From positions 1,922,001 to 1,986,000 of the forward strand of contig JADJGB010000008.1 of NCBI GenBank assembly GCA_016708305.1: a stretch of DNA of 64,000 nucleotides, in the 5' to 3' direction. The stretch is from Sphingobacteriales bacterium (GTDB lineage Bacteria > Bacteroidota > Bacteroidia > Chitinophagales > Chitinophagaceae). Shown here in pieces: positions 1-9,036 of the stretch; the stretch's first letter is position 1; the number at the start of each line of letters is the position of its first letter. Under the pieces are notes generated by a model, which searched no databases, was not told the origin of the DNA, and was given only the letters and a program-made list of their open reading frames with translations. The position numbers and the translations under genes are program-made.

Positions 1-1170
1 GTTCCATTGCTATTTCGGCAGCCATCAACGCTTGTTTTTGAGAACCACCCAATGCCTCGGTAAGCGCTGCTGCAGCCATTGAGGAAGAAACGCCTATCTC
101 GGCCTGGCATCCGCCCATAGCAGCAGAAATGGTAGATTCCTTTTTGAAAATGCAACCAATTTCTGATGCAGTCATTAAGAATTTGATTATTTTATTTTCA
201 TCATTGCCATCGCAAAAGAGTATAAAATAATGCAATACTGCGGGGATGACTCCGGCGGAACCATTGGTGGGCGCTGTTACCACACGGCTAAAAGATGCAT
301 TTTCTTCATTTACCGCCAGTGCAAAACAACTCACCCAATCCATAATATATTTAAATGAATCGCCGCCTTTTTTAATACATTTCAGCCATTCCTCATAATT
401 GTTGTATTCATCATCTTTGAGCTGATTTTTATTCATAGCGGCTGCCCTTCTTCTTACCTCAAGGCCGCCGGGAAGTATGCCATCGGTGTGGCATCCGCGA
501 TAAACACAATCTTTCATTACCTGCCAGATGTCGAGAATTTTTTTTCTTACTTCCGCTTCTGGCCGCCATGCCTGTTCGTTTTCATTCACTATTTCACTGA
601 TTGACAAACCTGTTTTGATGCACCATGCATGAAGGTCATCCGATCATTTATGGGGAAAGGTAGAACTACAGAATGGGATGATTCATTTTCCTCATTTTCT
701 TTTTGTACAAATCCTCCACCTATTGAGTAATAAGTTTCGGTTACTTGCTTACCATTTTCTAATATGGCCGAAAAAGTGAGCGCATTGGAATGGAATGGCA
801 GCGCTTCTTTAGAATGAAATTCAATATCAACCTCGGGAGTAAACTCAATTTTCTGTTCACCATTTAGTATAATTTCATTTTGTATTGCTATATTTTCAAT
901 GGCTTCTGATATTTTATTAACATCGAAAGTCACCGGATTATGGCCGCAAAGACCTAACTGTACTGCAATATCTGTTCCGTGTCCTTTTCCGGTTTTGGCC
1001 AGCGAACCGTAAAGTTTCACTTTTAGTTCCTTTATTTGAGATAATTGAATTTTAGCCATCATCTCATTTAAAAAACGCTCTGCCGCACGCCAAGGCCCCA
1101 GTGTGTGTGAACTGGAAGGTCCCACACCAATTTTGAGCATGTCAAATACTGAAAGCGCTTCGTAACCCAT
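1..1170 (-). CDS. sdaA: L-serine dehydratase, single-chain type (C-terminus beyond window, one frameshift)
   Basis: The enzyme deaminates L-serine to pyruvate and ammonia with an oxygen-labile Fe-S cluster. The start at 1170 gives the family N-terminus, with SVFDMLKIGVGPSSSHT near residues 7-22 (beta domain). Near position 640 the frame breaks: the protein reads to PFPIND and then continues in another frame as DDLHAWCIKTGLS, so one base is missing. The alpha domain follows, with GSAGVIPAVLHYF and a conserved GCQAEIG segment, and stays open to position 1, where the window cuts off the last few dozen residues. Both domains are on one chain, as in Bacteroidota homologues. It is divergent from rarD. 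Confidence 0.93.
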
Positions 1171-1471
1171 GATTTTTTTTTGATGTATAAAAAGATATTA
1201 ATACCGATTTCTATGTAAATATACAAAAGAGGTGGTTGAAAGTTCAGGGATTGATGCGTAATGGTCAATTATTTAGAATATCTTTTCGTTAATAATTCCA
1301 AGGGAAAACTCAAATCCCTCAAAAAATGCAAATATTACGAAAATTTCATCTTTAGAATTTCATCTATTTGCCTGTAGTTTTAATTATTTATCAGAATAGC
1401 GCTATTTGCCTGCCTTTTTAAATTCCAATTCTTTAAATATTATATTTTGTACATTAATTTTGTACTTTTTC
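1171..1471. other. Divergent intergenic region sdaA / rarD
   Basis: This is an AT-rich 300-base gap between two divergent genes. A TAnnTTTG-type -7 box (1455-1462, TAATTTTG) lies 10 bases before the rarD start, but no convincing -33 TTTG sits at the right distance. I see no RNA gene or repeat. Confidence 0.5.
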
Positions 1472-2379
1472 ATGAATTCATTGCAACATCAGCATAAAAA
1501 TTATGTTCAGGGACTTATCCTTTCGATATTAAGTTACCTGCTTTGGGGGTTTTTCCCGCTTTACTGGAAAATGCTTACCCAGGTGCCGGCGGAACAAATT
1601 CTTGCTCACCGGATTATCTGGTCTTTTGTTTTGCTGGCTTTAATTGTGTTTTTATTGCGCAACAAACTTGTAAGGGTTTATCTTAAAAATATCAAAATAT
1701 TAGGCACTCTTTTTATGACTGCTATTATTATTGCCATTAACTGGGGGGTATATATTTATGCTGTAAATAATAATCAGATTGTTGAAGCCAGTCTGGGCTA
1801 CTATATCAATCCTATTGTGATTGTGATTTTTGCTATCATATTTTTAAAAGAAAGAATGAACCGGCTTGAAATACTGGCCATTGTTTTTGCACTTGCGGGT
1901 ATCGTGTATCTGACTGTAGAACTGGGACGACTACCTGTATTATCATTGCTGCTGGCTACCTCTTTTGCCGTCTATGCATTGCTACGCAAAAAAGCCAATC
2001 TTCAATCAATGGCAGGTCTGATGATAGAAACCATGATATTGGCACCCATAGCACTGGGTTATCTCCTGATTGTGGATCATAAAGGAACCGGCGCATTTGG
2101 CCACATCTCAACATGGATTACTGTGCTCCTGATTCTTGCCGGACCGGTAACCACTTTGCCTTTGTACCTGTTTGGCATTGCAGCACCCAAAATTCCCTTG
2201 TCAACCACCGGATTTATTCAGTATCTTTCTCCTTCAATTCAGTTGGTATTGGGAGTAGTATTGTATAACGAACCCTTTACTCATGCCGAGCTGGTTAGCT
2301 TTGCTTTAGTCTGATTGGTTTAGGCTTTTATACCTTTAGCCTTATCGGCGGCCTAAGGAACAAAAGGGCGGCTACTTGA
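1472..2379 (+). CDS. rarD: RarD-type EamA/DMT transporter (one frameshift near the 3' end)
   Basis: This is a ten-helix inner-membrane permease of the drug/metabolite transporter superfamily. The N-terminal ILSYLLWGFFPLYWKML and the following QILAHRIIWS are typical of RarD; the substrate of the family is poorly known. I chose the ATG at 1472 (MNSLQHQHKNYVQG) because an upstream in-frame ATG at 1406 would add a non-conserved extension and precede the probable promoter box. Near 2311 the frame ends early after SFALV. Adding one G restores WIGLGFYTFSLIGGL and a stop at 2379, completing the last helix. It stands alone, divergent from sdaA. Confidence 0.88.
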
Positions 2380-2652
2380 AATCAGTAAGTTAAATAATTC
2401 GCTTCCGGTTTATAATATATTATTTTGGGTGTATCCTTTTTTGGGCTTCTACTGCTATCTTAATTTTAGGTTTTCTTGATGTGATATCTATCTTTTCACA
2501 TCTTTTGGGTGGGAGGTAAGATTATTTCATACTCTGTAATCCAAAAAGTTGCGTTTCAGTAACCTATTTTGAGTAATAACAGCCTTTTTTGAAAAGAAAC
2601 GAAAAAATTAGACTTTAATGCTAAAATCCAGTTTTTATAAGGTTTTCTGGTA

Positions 2653-2678
2653 TAAAAAAACCCCCTGAAAAAGGGGGT
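2653..2678 (-). terminator. Rho-independent terminator after tRNA-Glu
   Basis: Read on the minus strand, a six-pair stem (2660-2665 with 2673-2678, ACCCCC/GGGGGT) is followed by a run of seven T (complement of 2654-2660). It lies five bases beyond the tRNA 3' end. Confidence 0.85.
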
Positions 2679-2682
2679 GCTG

Positions 2683-2754
2683 TACCGCGTACGGGAATCG
2701 AACCCGTGATTCATCCGTGAAAGGGATGCGTCTTAACCCCTTGACCAACGCGGC
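2683..2754 (-). tRNA. tRNA-Glu (anticodon TTC)
   Basis: The cloverleaf reads from 2754 down to 2683. The acceptor stem is GCCGCGT with ACGCGGT, including a G-U first pair. The anticodon stem CATCC/GGATG encloses the loop CTTTCAC with anticodon TTC. The T arm contains GGTTCGATTCC. The 3' CCA is not encoded: the sequence after the discriminator is CA. Confidence 0.95.
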
Positions 2755-3091
2755 ATTTTCCGTTTTAAGGAGTGCAAAGATAGGAGTATCAGTATTCATC
2801 GCCAAAAACTTTTGCAAAAATGTTTTAACCAAAGCCAATAATAAAAGGAAATAAATTTCCTGTAGCTCTCCAAACACTTTGAAAACAGGTGTTTCATTTC
2901 TCACTGCTTATTTTTAAGCCCGAAAAAATACTAAATTCTGAAATTCAATTCATTATAAAATCTGCTTTGGATGTTAGAAGGAGGTAGTTAAAATGATTAA
3001 AATCATACCATTTTTTTATAATTATAAACCATAAAATGATTAACTTTGCACCTCTTAAAAGTTCTTACATCATAAAAAATATATTAATACT
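2755..3091. promoter_or_regulatory. Intergenic region with probable gap -7 box at 3041-3048
   Basis: This gap between tRNA-Glu and gap is AT-rich. TAACTTTG at 3041-3048 matches the Bacteroidota -7 consensus TAnnTTTG, 44 bases before the gap ATG. No clear -33 TTTG is visible, so the promoter call rests on the -7 box alone. Confidence 0.5.
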
Positions 3092-4104
3092 ATGAGTACA
3101 GTAAAAGTAGCCATTAATGGTTTTGGTAGAATCGGTCGTCTGGCCTATCGTAAAATTTACGGTCAACCAGATATTGAAGTTGTTGCTATCAACGACTTGA
3201 CAAGCCCTAAAGTTTTAGCCCACTTGTTAAAATATGACTCAGCGCAAGGCCGTTTCGAAAAAAATATTTCTCACTCTGATAATTCAATTACAGTAGAAGG
3301 TAAAGAAATTACCGTTTATGCGCAAAAAGACCCTTCTCAAATTCCCTGGAAAATCACGATGTAGATGTGGTTTTGGAATGTACAGGTTTCTTTACAGATA
3401 AAACTAAGGCAGAAGCGCATCTGGATGCCGGCGCCAAAAGAGTAGTGATTTCTGCTCCTGCAACCGGCGATTTGAAAACGGTAGTTTACAATGTAAACCA
3501 CAATATTCTGGACGGTAGCGAAACCGTTATAAGCGGAGCTTCATGCACTACCAACTGTCTGGCACCAATGGCACAGGTATTGGAAGAGCAATTTGGTATC
3601 GAAGTAGGTATCATGACCACTATCCACGCTTACACAAACGACCAAAACACTCTTGATGCTCCTCATGCCAAAGGCGATCTGAGAAGAGCTCGTGCAGCTG
3701 CGGCCAACATCGTGCCCAACAGCACCGGCGCTGCTAAAGCAATCGGTCTGGTTCTTCCTAATCTGAAAGGTAAATTAGATGGAGCAGCACAACGTGTTCC
3801 TACCATTACCGGTTCCTTGACTGAACTGACCGTTATCTTAAACAAATCAGTTACAACCGAAGAAATCAACGCAGCCATGAAGGCAGCTTCTAATGAGAGT
3901 TTTGGCTACACCGAAGATCAAATTGTAAGCACCGATATTATCGGCACTTCTTACGGTTCTTTGTTCGATGCTACCCAAACTAAGGTGATGACAGTAGGCG
4001 ACAAACAAATGGTGAAAACCGTAAGCTGGTACGACAACGAAATGAGCTATACCATGCAATTGGTTCGCACACTCGAATATTTTGCAAAACTCATCAGCAA
4101 GTAA
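3092..4104 (+). CDS. gap: Glyceraldehyde-3-phosphate dehydrogenase (one frameshift)
   Basis: This glycolytic enzyme oxidises and phosphorylates glyceraldehyde-3-phosphate to 1,3-bisphosphoglycerate with NAD+. The Rossmann motif INGFGRIGR is at residues 8-16. The catalytic cysteine lies in SGASCTTNCLAP, and the substrate-site histidine is followed by AYTNDQN. After DPSQIPW the frame breaks near 3355. One more A in the AAAA run gives KNHDVDVVLECTGFF and a continuous protein of 337 residues, the normal length. It is probably a single-gene transcript with its own -7 box and terminator. pgk lies 1.4 kb downstream on the same strand, separated by unrelated small genes. Confidence 0.96.
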
Positions 4105-4125
4105 TTTGTTGAAATAAAATGAAAG

Positions 4126-4148
4126 CGGAACTTTATGTTCCGTTTTTT
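4126..4148 (+). terminator. Rho-independent terminator of gap
   Basis: The perfect six-base stem CGGAAC/GTTCCG with loop TTTAT (4126-4142) is followed by six T. It begins 21 bases after the gap stop codon. Confidence 0.9.
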
Positions 4149-4391
4149 AGTTTTATGAGACCAAGTTCGGTGCTACTATAAGTTTTACTTACTATTCTCT
4201 GATCGTCGGCAGGTATTCTATTTAGTAATTTTCGTAAATTGCACTTATAAAGGTATTTTGACAGAGTAACTTTGGCGTCTGTTATACAAAATGAATTTGA
4301 GGAGGTTTATGATGTAAAAAAGCGTCTTGAATCTTTAAAATATAGAAATGTTTTTATATTTGTAGTTGGCGATTTTTAAAAATTTCAGTTT

Positions 4392-4586
4392 ATGGAAGCA
4401 CAAGTTATTACAATAAACAAAAAACAATATGCAATTGTATCGAAAGAATTGTTTGATGAAAAAATGCAACTAATTGAAGATTTGGAAGACCGTATTGCAA
4501 TTTTAGAAGCATTAAAAGAAAATGATTTTGTAGATTTTGATACGGCTATAAAAGAAATAGAAGTGGAGAAAAAAAATAAAAAGTAA
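4392..4586 (+). CDS. Small antitoxin-like protein of a type II toxin-antitoxin pair
   Basis: This is a 64-residue protein of mixed charge. The N-terminus (EAQVITINKKQYAIVSKE, residues 2-19) looks like a short strand-helix dimerisation segment, and a long acidic helix (about 20-60) ends in a lysine tail. It resembles small RelB/Phd-like antitoxins by size and layout, but I recognise no firm DNA-binding motif. The function is inferred mainly from the next gene, a RelE/ParE toxin whose ATG overlaps this stop by one base (TAATG). A TATATTTG sequence about 40 bases upstream could be its -7 box. Such pairs normally repress their own operon. Confidence 0.75.
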   Translation: MEAQVITINKKQYAIVSKELFDEKMQLIEDLEDRIAILEALKENDFVDFDTAIKEIEVEKKNKK

Positions 4587-4837
4587 TGTACTCTATCGTT
4601 ATTTTGAGGAGTGCTCAGAAAGATATTGCTTTGCTTCCTAAATCTCATTATCAAAATGTAGTAAATAGGATACAATCTCTTAAAGAAAATCCGCGCCCTT
4701 CGGGTTGTAAAAAGCTCGTTGGTAGTATTAATGAATACAGGATAAGGGTTGGAGATTATAGAGTGTTATACACCATATCAGATTCAATTTTGAAAATTTT
4801 AGTCATAAAGGTCAAGCATCGAAAAGGGGCTTATTAA
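4586..4837 (+). CDS. RelE/ParE-family toxin
   Basis: The 83-residue protein has the compact RelE fold pattern: an N-terminal strand (YSIVILRSAQKDI), two helices containing LPKSHYQNVVNRIQSLKENP, then strands with GCKKLVGSINEYRIRVGDYR and VLYTI, ending in VIKVKHRKGAY. The RIRVGDYRVLYTI block is the family hallmark. Members are ribosome-dependent mRNA interferases (RelE-like) or gyrase inhibitors (ParE-like), and the sequence does not settle which. The late basic residues and terminal tyrosine fit a RelE-like nuclease. It is translationally coupled to the upstream antitoxin-like gene. Confidence 0.88.
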   Translation: MYSIVILRSAQKDIALLPKSHYQNVVNRIQSLKENPRPSGCKKLVGSINEYRIRVGDYRVLYTISDSILKILVIKVKHRKGAY

Positions 4838-4890
4838 TTGATGATGGCTGTGTATAAGAATTAATTATTCATAATAAAACATAAAATTTT

Positions 4891-5410
4891 GTGAAACGAT
4901 TGTTTTTATTAATACTATTGTTTTTCAGTGTTTCATCTTATGGTCAATTGAATGACATTGCGCAAAAAATGAAAGAGGGCGCTCCTGCACAAAAGGAAAT
5001 GTATTCATATATTAAAGCCGCAGCAGAAAGAAAATGGGATTCTAATTATCAAATGATAGAGTATGAAGTGAATATTCAAGCAGAGTCATGGATGTATTTG
5101 TTTAACTACAACAAATTAGAGATGGATATTAAGATATTTATTAATTCAATAACAAAATGGCTTGACGATAATGAAAAAAAATATAATATTGATTTGTTTA
5201 AAGAAATAAATAAAGTATCAAAAAAAGACAAAATAATGGCATTGGTTTTATTATATAAGTTCAGGTGTAATTGGCAAATGGTAAAGTACGAATATGACTT
5301 ACAATTAAGAGCAAAAGAAAACTTATAAATTATACTACATACCTAAAAAATTACTTGATGATGAATTATTAACTAAAGAAAAATTTGAAGCTGAAAAAAA
5401 GGACTCTTAG
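4891..5410 (+). CDS. Secreted protein with C-terminal SHOCT domain (frameshifted, function unknown)
   Basis: The start is GTG at 4891. A signal peptide (MKRLFLLILLFFSVSSYGQ) is followed by about 125 residues rich in Lys, Glu, Trp and Tyr that I do not recognise. The frame stops at 5328 after RAKENL. One more A in the run at about 5318-5321 gives KTYKLYYIPKKLLDDELL and then TKEKFEAEKK, a SHOCT domain, a short C-terminal module found in many bacterial proteins. As written the domain ends at 5410 (KKDS). A second missing A would instead give KKGLLEK with a stop at 5418, which fits the domain better. No neighbour suggests a role. Confidence 0.6.
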
Positions 5411-5498
5411 AAAAATAATCTCTCAAAATCATAAATGAAATTTACCCTGGCGTAAGCCTAATATCAAAAAATAATCAATAAACTTCAAACTTATTATT

Positions 5499-6691
5499 AT
5501 GTCAAAATTTTCAAACTACAATTTCAAGGATCAGAAAGCGCTTGTAAGGGTTGACTTCAATGTTCCGCTAAACGAAAATTTAGAAATCACTTCCGATGCA
5601 AGAATGAGGGCTGCTGTTCCCACTATCAAAAAATATTGGGTGATGGCGGCAAAGTAATTTGATGTCACACCTGGGCAGGCCCAAAACCGGCCCTGAAGAT
5701 AAATTTTCATTAAGGCACTTAGTTGCCCACCTCAACGACCTGCTTGATGGCGCGCCGGTTCTTTTTGCCAACGACTGTATTGGTGAGCAGGCTTATCTTA
5801 CAGCCGACATGATGCGCCCCGGTGAAGTGCTGTTGCTCGAAAACCTTCGTTTTTATAAAGAAGAAGAAAAGGGTGATGAAGCATTTGCCGAAAAACTGGC
5901 AAAATTGGGAGATGTGTATGTGAATGATGCTTTGGTACCGCTCACAGGCACATGCTTCTACAGCTATCATTGCCAAATTATTCCCAGCCGAAAAGAGAAT
6001 GTTTGGCCTGCTGATGGAAAATGAAGTAACCAGCGCCAACAAGGTGATGAAAGAAGCTCAAAAACCATTTACAGCCATCTTAGGAGGCGCCAAAGTTTCT
6101 GACAAGATACTCATCATCGAAAATCTGATGGAAAAAGCGACCGATATCATTATCGGTGGTGGTATGGCTTATACCTTCTTTAAGGCAATGGGTGGGCAAA
6201 TCGGATCTTCTCTTTGCGAAGAAGAAAGGTTAGATACCGCAAAGGATATTCTCGCCAAAGCCAAAGAAAAAGGCGTTAATATCCACCTGCCGGTTGACAG
6301 TGTGGTTGCTGATAAATTTGATGCCAATGCCAATACAAAAGTATCAAAAAGTGATGCAATCGAAGAAGGCTGGATGGGATTGGATGTTGCAGATGAAGCA
6401 CGCAAACAGTTTGCGGATGTAATCAAAGCATCTAAAACCATCTTATGGAATGGCCCGATGGGCGTGTTTGAAATGGAGAAATTTCAGGCAGGAACCAAGG
6501 CTATTGCAGAAGCTGTGGCTGAGGCCACCCAAAACGGCGCTTTCTCGTTAGTAGGCGGTGGTGACAGTGTTTCGGCAGTTAATAAATTTGGCTTCAAAAC
6601 CAAAGTGAGCTATGTATCCACAGGTGGTGGTGCCATGCTTGAGTTTTTTGAAGGAAAAGAACTCCCGGGCATTGCTGCGGTAAATGCATAA
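5499..6691 (+). CDS. pgk: Phosphoglycerate kinase (four apparent frameshifts)
   Basis: The enzyme transfers the acyl phosphate of 1,3-bisphosphoglycerate to ADP in glycolysis. The N-terminus MSKFSNYNFKDQKALVRVDF with FNVPL starts at the ATG at 5499. Four single-base losses are needed: in the A run near 5630 (giving KKILGDGGK), the T run near 5658 (giving VILMSHLGRP), the T run near 5934 (giving NDAFGTAHR) and the G run near 5948 (giving RAHASTAIIAKLF). With them the protein is 398 residues, the usual length. The nucleotide-binding C-terminal domain contains ILGGAKVSDK, GGGDSVSAVNKFG and STGGGAMLEFFEGKELPGI. A strong terminator follows. Confidence 0.95.
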
Positions 6692-6713
6692 TCAAAATAT
6701 TGTTTTTTATGAT

Positions 6714-6748
6714 AAACTCACAGTCTGAAAAGTTTGTGAGTTTTTTTT
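6714..6748 (+). terminator. Rho-independent terminator of pgk
   Basis: The nine-base stem AAACTCACA/TGTGAGTTT (6714-6722 with 6735-6743) runs into eight T in a row. It begins 22 bases after the pgk stop. Confidence 0.88.
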
Positions 6749-6898
6749 ATTTAGAATGATGATTGATGTCTTTAGATTCTTTCAGTGTAAAGTATAAGAG
6801 TGGCTTCATTTTTCTAGTATAGAAAATGGCTTTTACCTATGAATAAAAAGGCCTTTAAAATCTTTAACCAAATAATTATCTTTATTGTAAAAACAGGC

Positions 6899-7190
6899 AT
6901 GCAAAAGTCCTTCATTATTGTTTCACTGATTTTGTCTTTTTTTATGACGGAAGCACAACAAACTCAAAAGCCTGAACTACACGGCAAAAAATGGATGGCA
7001 ATCACCGGTAAAACGCTGGCGGCTACGGCAGGCTCCATGATTTTTCAGAAGGGAAGCAATGCAGTGGATGCTGCATGTGCGATGCTGGCAGTGCACCTTA
7101 TGGGATGTACTGAGCTGGGGCGGCGAGACCCAGGCGCTGATTTATAATCCCAAATCCAAAAAAGTAATAGCCATTAATGCGTTGGGTGTT
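6899..7190 (+). pseudogene. Gamma-glutamyltransferase, N-terminal fragment
   Basis: A signal peptide (MQKSFIIVSLILSFFMTEAQ) leads into the N-terminal block of gamma-glutamyltranspeptidase: ATAGSMIFQKGSNAVDAACA, then, after a frameshift near 7090, LWDVLSWGGETQALIYNPK and KVIAINALGV. In the intact enzyme several hundred residues follow, including the autocatalytic threonine. Here homology stops at about 7190 and the reading passes without a stop into part of a PLP-dependent synthase. The fragment cannot be an active transferase. An upstream in-frame ATG (6839) would add 20 residues before the signal peptide and is less likely. Confidence 0.72.
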
Positions 7191-7514
7191 ATTGATTGCT
7201 CCACTATTTTTACAACTGGTTATACTGCAAGCAGCGCTACATTATTAAGCCTATTACAAAAAGAATACATTGCTATTGTTGATCGTGCCGTACATACCAG
7301 TGTGTTTGAAGGACTAATGATGACAAACGTACGAATGTTGTGCATAATAATGCAGGACATTTGGAACGTATTATTAAGGATGTAAAAGGTAGGTATAGAA
7401 CTATTATGGTTATTGTGGAGGGTGTATATTCGCAAGACGGATATATTTCTCCGCTTATTGAAATAGAAGGGATTACTCACTCTCATGGAGCTTTTTTGAT
7501 GGTAGATGATGCAC
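7191..7514 (+). pseudogene. Internal fragment of an alpha-oxoamine synthase-family PLP enzyme
   Basis: From about 7195 the translation reads TGYTASSATLLSLLQKE, IVDRAVHTSVFEG and, after a frameshift near 7340, HNNAGHLERIIKDVKGRYR, VEGVYSQDGYISPL, EGITHSHGAFLMVDDA. This is the core of the BioF/Kbl/serine-palmitoyltransferase family, ending at the PLP-binding aspartate block VDDA. The N-terminal part, the Schiff-base lysine and the whole C-terminal domain are missing. Only about 105 of roughly 390 residues are present. The fragment is joined upstream to gamma-glutamyltransferase and downstream to a third unrelated frame. Confidence 0.72.
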
Positions 7515-7517
7515 GGA

Positions 7518-7670
7518 ATGTGCGCAGGTGCTTTTGACTTTGACAATAGCAATAATTATGAAATAGAATTTTCATTTATGGACGCATCGGAAAACTTAAC
7601 GAGTTGGACAGGCGAACGAATAAAATTTACTAAACCGACAGAACAAACTGACAACAGTTTGAATTGGTAA
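7518..7670 (+). pseudogene. C-terminal fragment of an unidentified protein
   Basis: A 50-codon frame opens at ATG 7518 (MCAGAFDFDNSNNYEIEF) and ends at TAA 7670. Its body contains SFMDASENLTSWTGERIKF. The composition is clearly protein-like, but I do not recognise the family and the start is not convincing. It begins exactly where homology to the PLP enzyme stops, so it is probably the tail of another gene joined here. Confidence 0.4.
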
Positions 7671-7708
7671 GAAAAAATACAAAGGAATACTGATGCCCGA
7701 GAAAGTGA

Positions 7709-7742
7709 AATGAGGCTGTCCAAAAAGTAGAGCAGCCTCATT
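7709..7742. repeat. Ten-base perfect inverted repeat (terminator or insertion-sequence end)
   Basis: AATGAGGCTG (7709-7718) pairs perfectly with CAGCCTCATT (7733-7742) around a 14-base loop containing TCCAAAAAGTAGAG. The GAGGCTGTCCAAAAAGT stretch resembles the terminal repeats of some insertion sequences, but no transposase is next to it. It lies just after the patch of gene fragments, which fits an IS scar. It could also act as a terminator, although no long T run follows. Confidence 0.5.
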
Positions 7743-7877
7743 GATTGTTGATTGGCTCATCATATCATGTGCTAAACCTTAGGATAATATAACTTTCAAA
7801 AATTATTTTATGCGTGAAAACAACGCCAGACCAGTAATAAAAATTTAGTTTTTTATTTCAAACCACTTGAATGCATT

Positions 7878-8959
7878 TTATAATTTGATGGCATCGTACA
7901 AACCGTTTTTAGGTGTATCGGTAAACAGTTCCCAAAACATCAATCCGCCTAATTTATTTTTCTTTACATATTTACATTTTTGCGCTACAGATTCTATATT
8001 CTCTCCTGTTACAAATATTTTTCTTTTTCATTGTACCAATAGGGCGCTTTTGCTTTTTTGTCCCAATAGAAAATAAAGCCGTTCCCCGGTGTATGTATAT
8101 TGATCGCGTTCTTGTAGTCCACAAAATTTTTAAATTTAGTAGGTTGATACAATCCGTGATTTACATTCTGCACGTTTTCAAATTCACGTGAGTAAAATCC
8201 TGCACCCATCATTATTTTCTTCATTGGGAATTTTATTTTTTTGAAATACTGGATAGCCTGATCTGCCGATGGCTCTCCGGGATAGGTAGAGTATAAATTG
8301 GTATGATGGCCGGTTTTGGTGGAGTATCCGTGTACAAGATCGTAAGACATAATATTTACAAAATCCACATAATTATTGATTTTATCCCAATCAAAACAAC
8401 CTTCTAAATGTACCTGCAAGCCACCGGCGGCAAAAGTGATAAGTTTGTCTTTTCCTAAGTGTTTCCGCAGTGTGGCAACAAGTCTGGTAAAATTGGCTTT
8501 GTCTTCAGGAATATACTGATGCCCGGGATGGCCTTCCACAGCAGGATATTCCCAGTCAAGATCTATTCCATCCAATTGATATTGGTCTAAAAATACTTTC
8601 ACAGAAGCTGCAAATTTTTCGGTAAGGTCTTTGTCGTTGAAGGTTTGTGAACAAAACTCACAACCGCCCCATCCGCCTAAGGCTATCAATGTTTTCAATC
8701 CGGGCTTCTGGGCCTTTATTTTCTGAAAAGCAAGCAAGGTAGGCGCATCCTTTGGTTTGGTGATGATCATTTCACCATCTTTCACATGGCTGAAACCGTA
8801 AATCAGGTGTGTAATTTTTTTGAAATTGTACTTGTGTAGCGAAATACTGTCGCCCGAGTAGTAGGCAACTAATTTGTAATCATCTTTCTTTTTGGCATAG
8901 GAAAAAGAACTGAAGGCAAACAGTAAAATGCTTAGTAAGAATAAATTGGTAGCTTTCAT
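7878..8959 (-). CDS. Secreted GH18 chitinase (one frameshift)
   Basis: The protein has a signal peptide (MKATNLFLLSILLFAFSSFS) and a glycoside hydrolase family 18 barrel of about 335 residues. The catalytic DxxDxDxE motif is in LDGIDLDWEYP, with the acid glutamate before YP. Substrate-site motifs include LIALGGWGGCEF, FAAGGLQ and VDFVNIMSYDL. After WYNEKEKY the frame breaks near 8020. One more A gives KIFVTGENIESVAQKCKYVK and GGLMFWELFTDTP, the last barrel strand, ending at 7878. The repaired length is 360 residues. It should act outside the cytoplasm on chitin or related GlcNAc polymers. No binding module is attached. Confidence 0.93.
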
Positions 8960-9036
8960 TATTAATAAAAATTGATGTATGCAAATATCCTAAATTAACT
9001 ATTATAAAGCAAGTAAAAACAATGATTCTGAAAGGT

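Noticed and set aside
2635..2904. Minus-strand frame covering tRNA-Glu
   Set aside because: It runs straight through the tRNA and its terminator.
4266..4380. Short open stretch upstream of the antitoxin reading ASVIQNEFEEVYDVKKRLES
   Set aside because: The composition looks coding, but there is no start codon and only about 38 codons between stops. It may be a gene remnant; I cannot support more.
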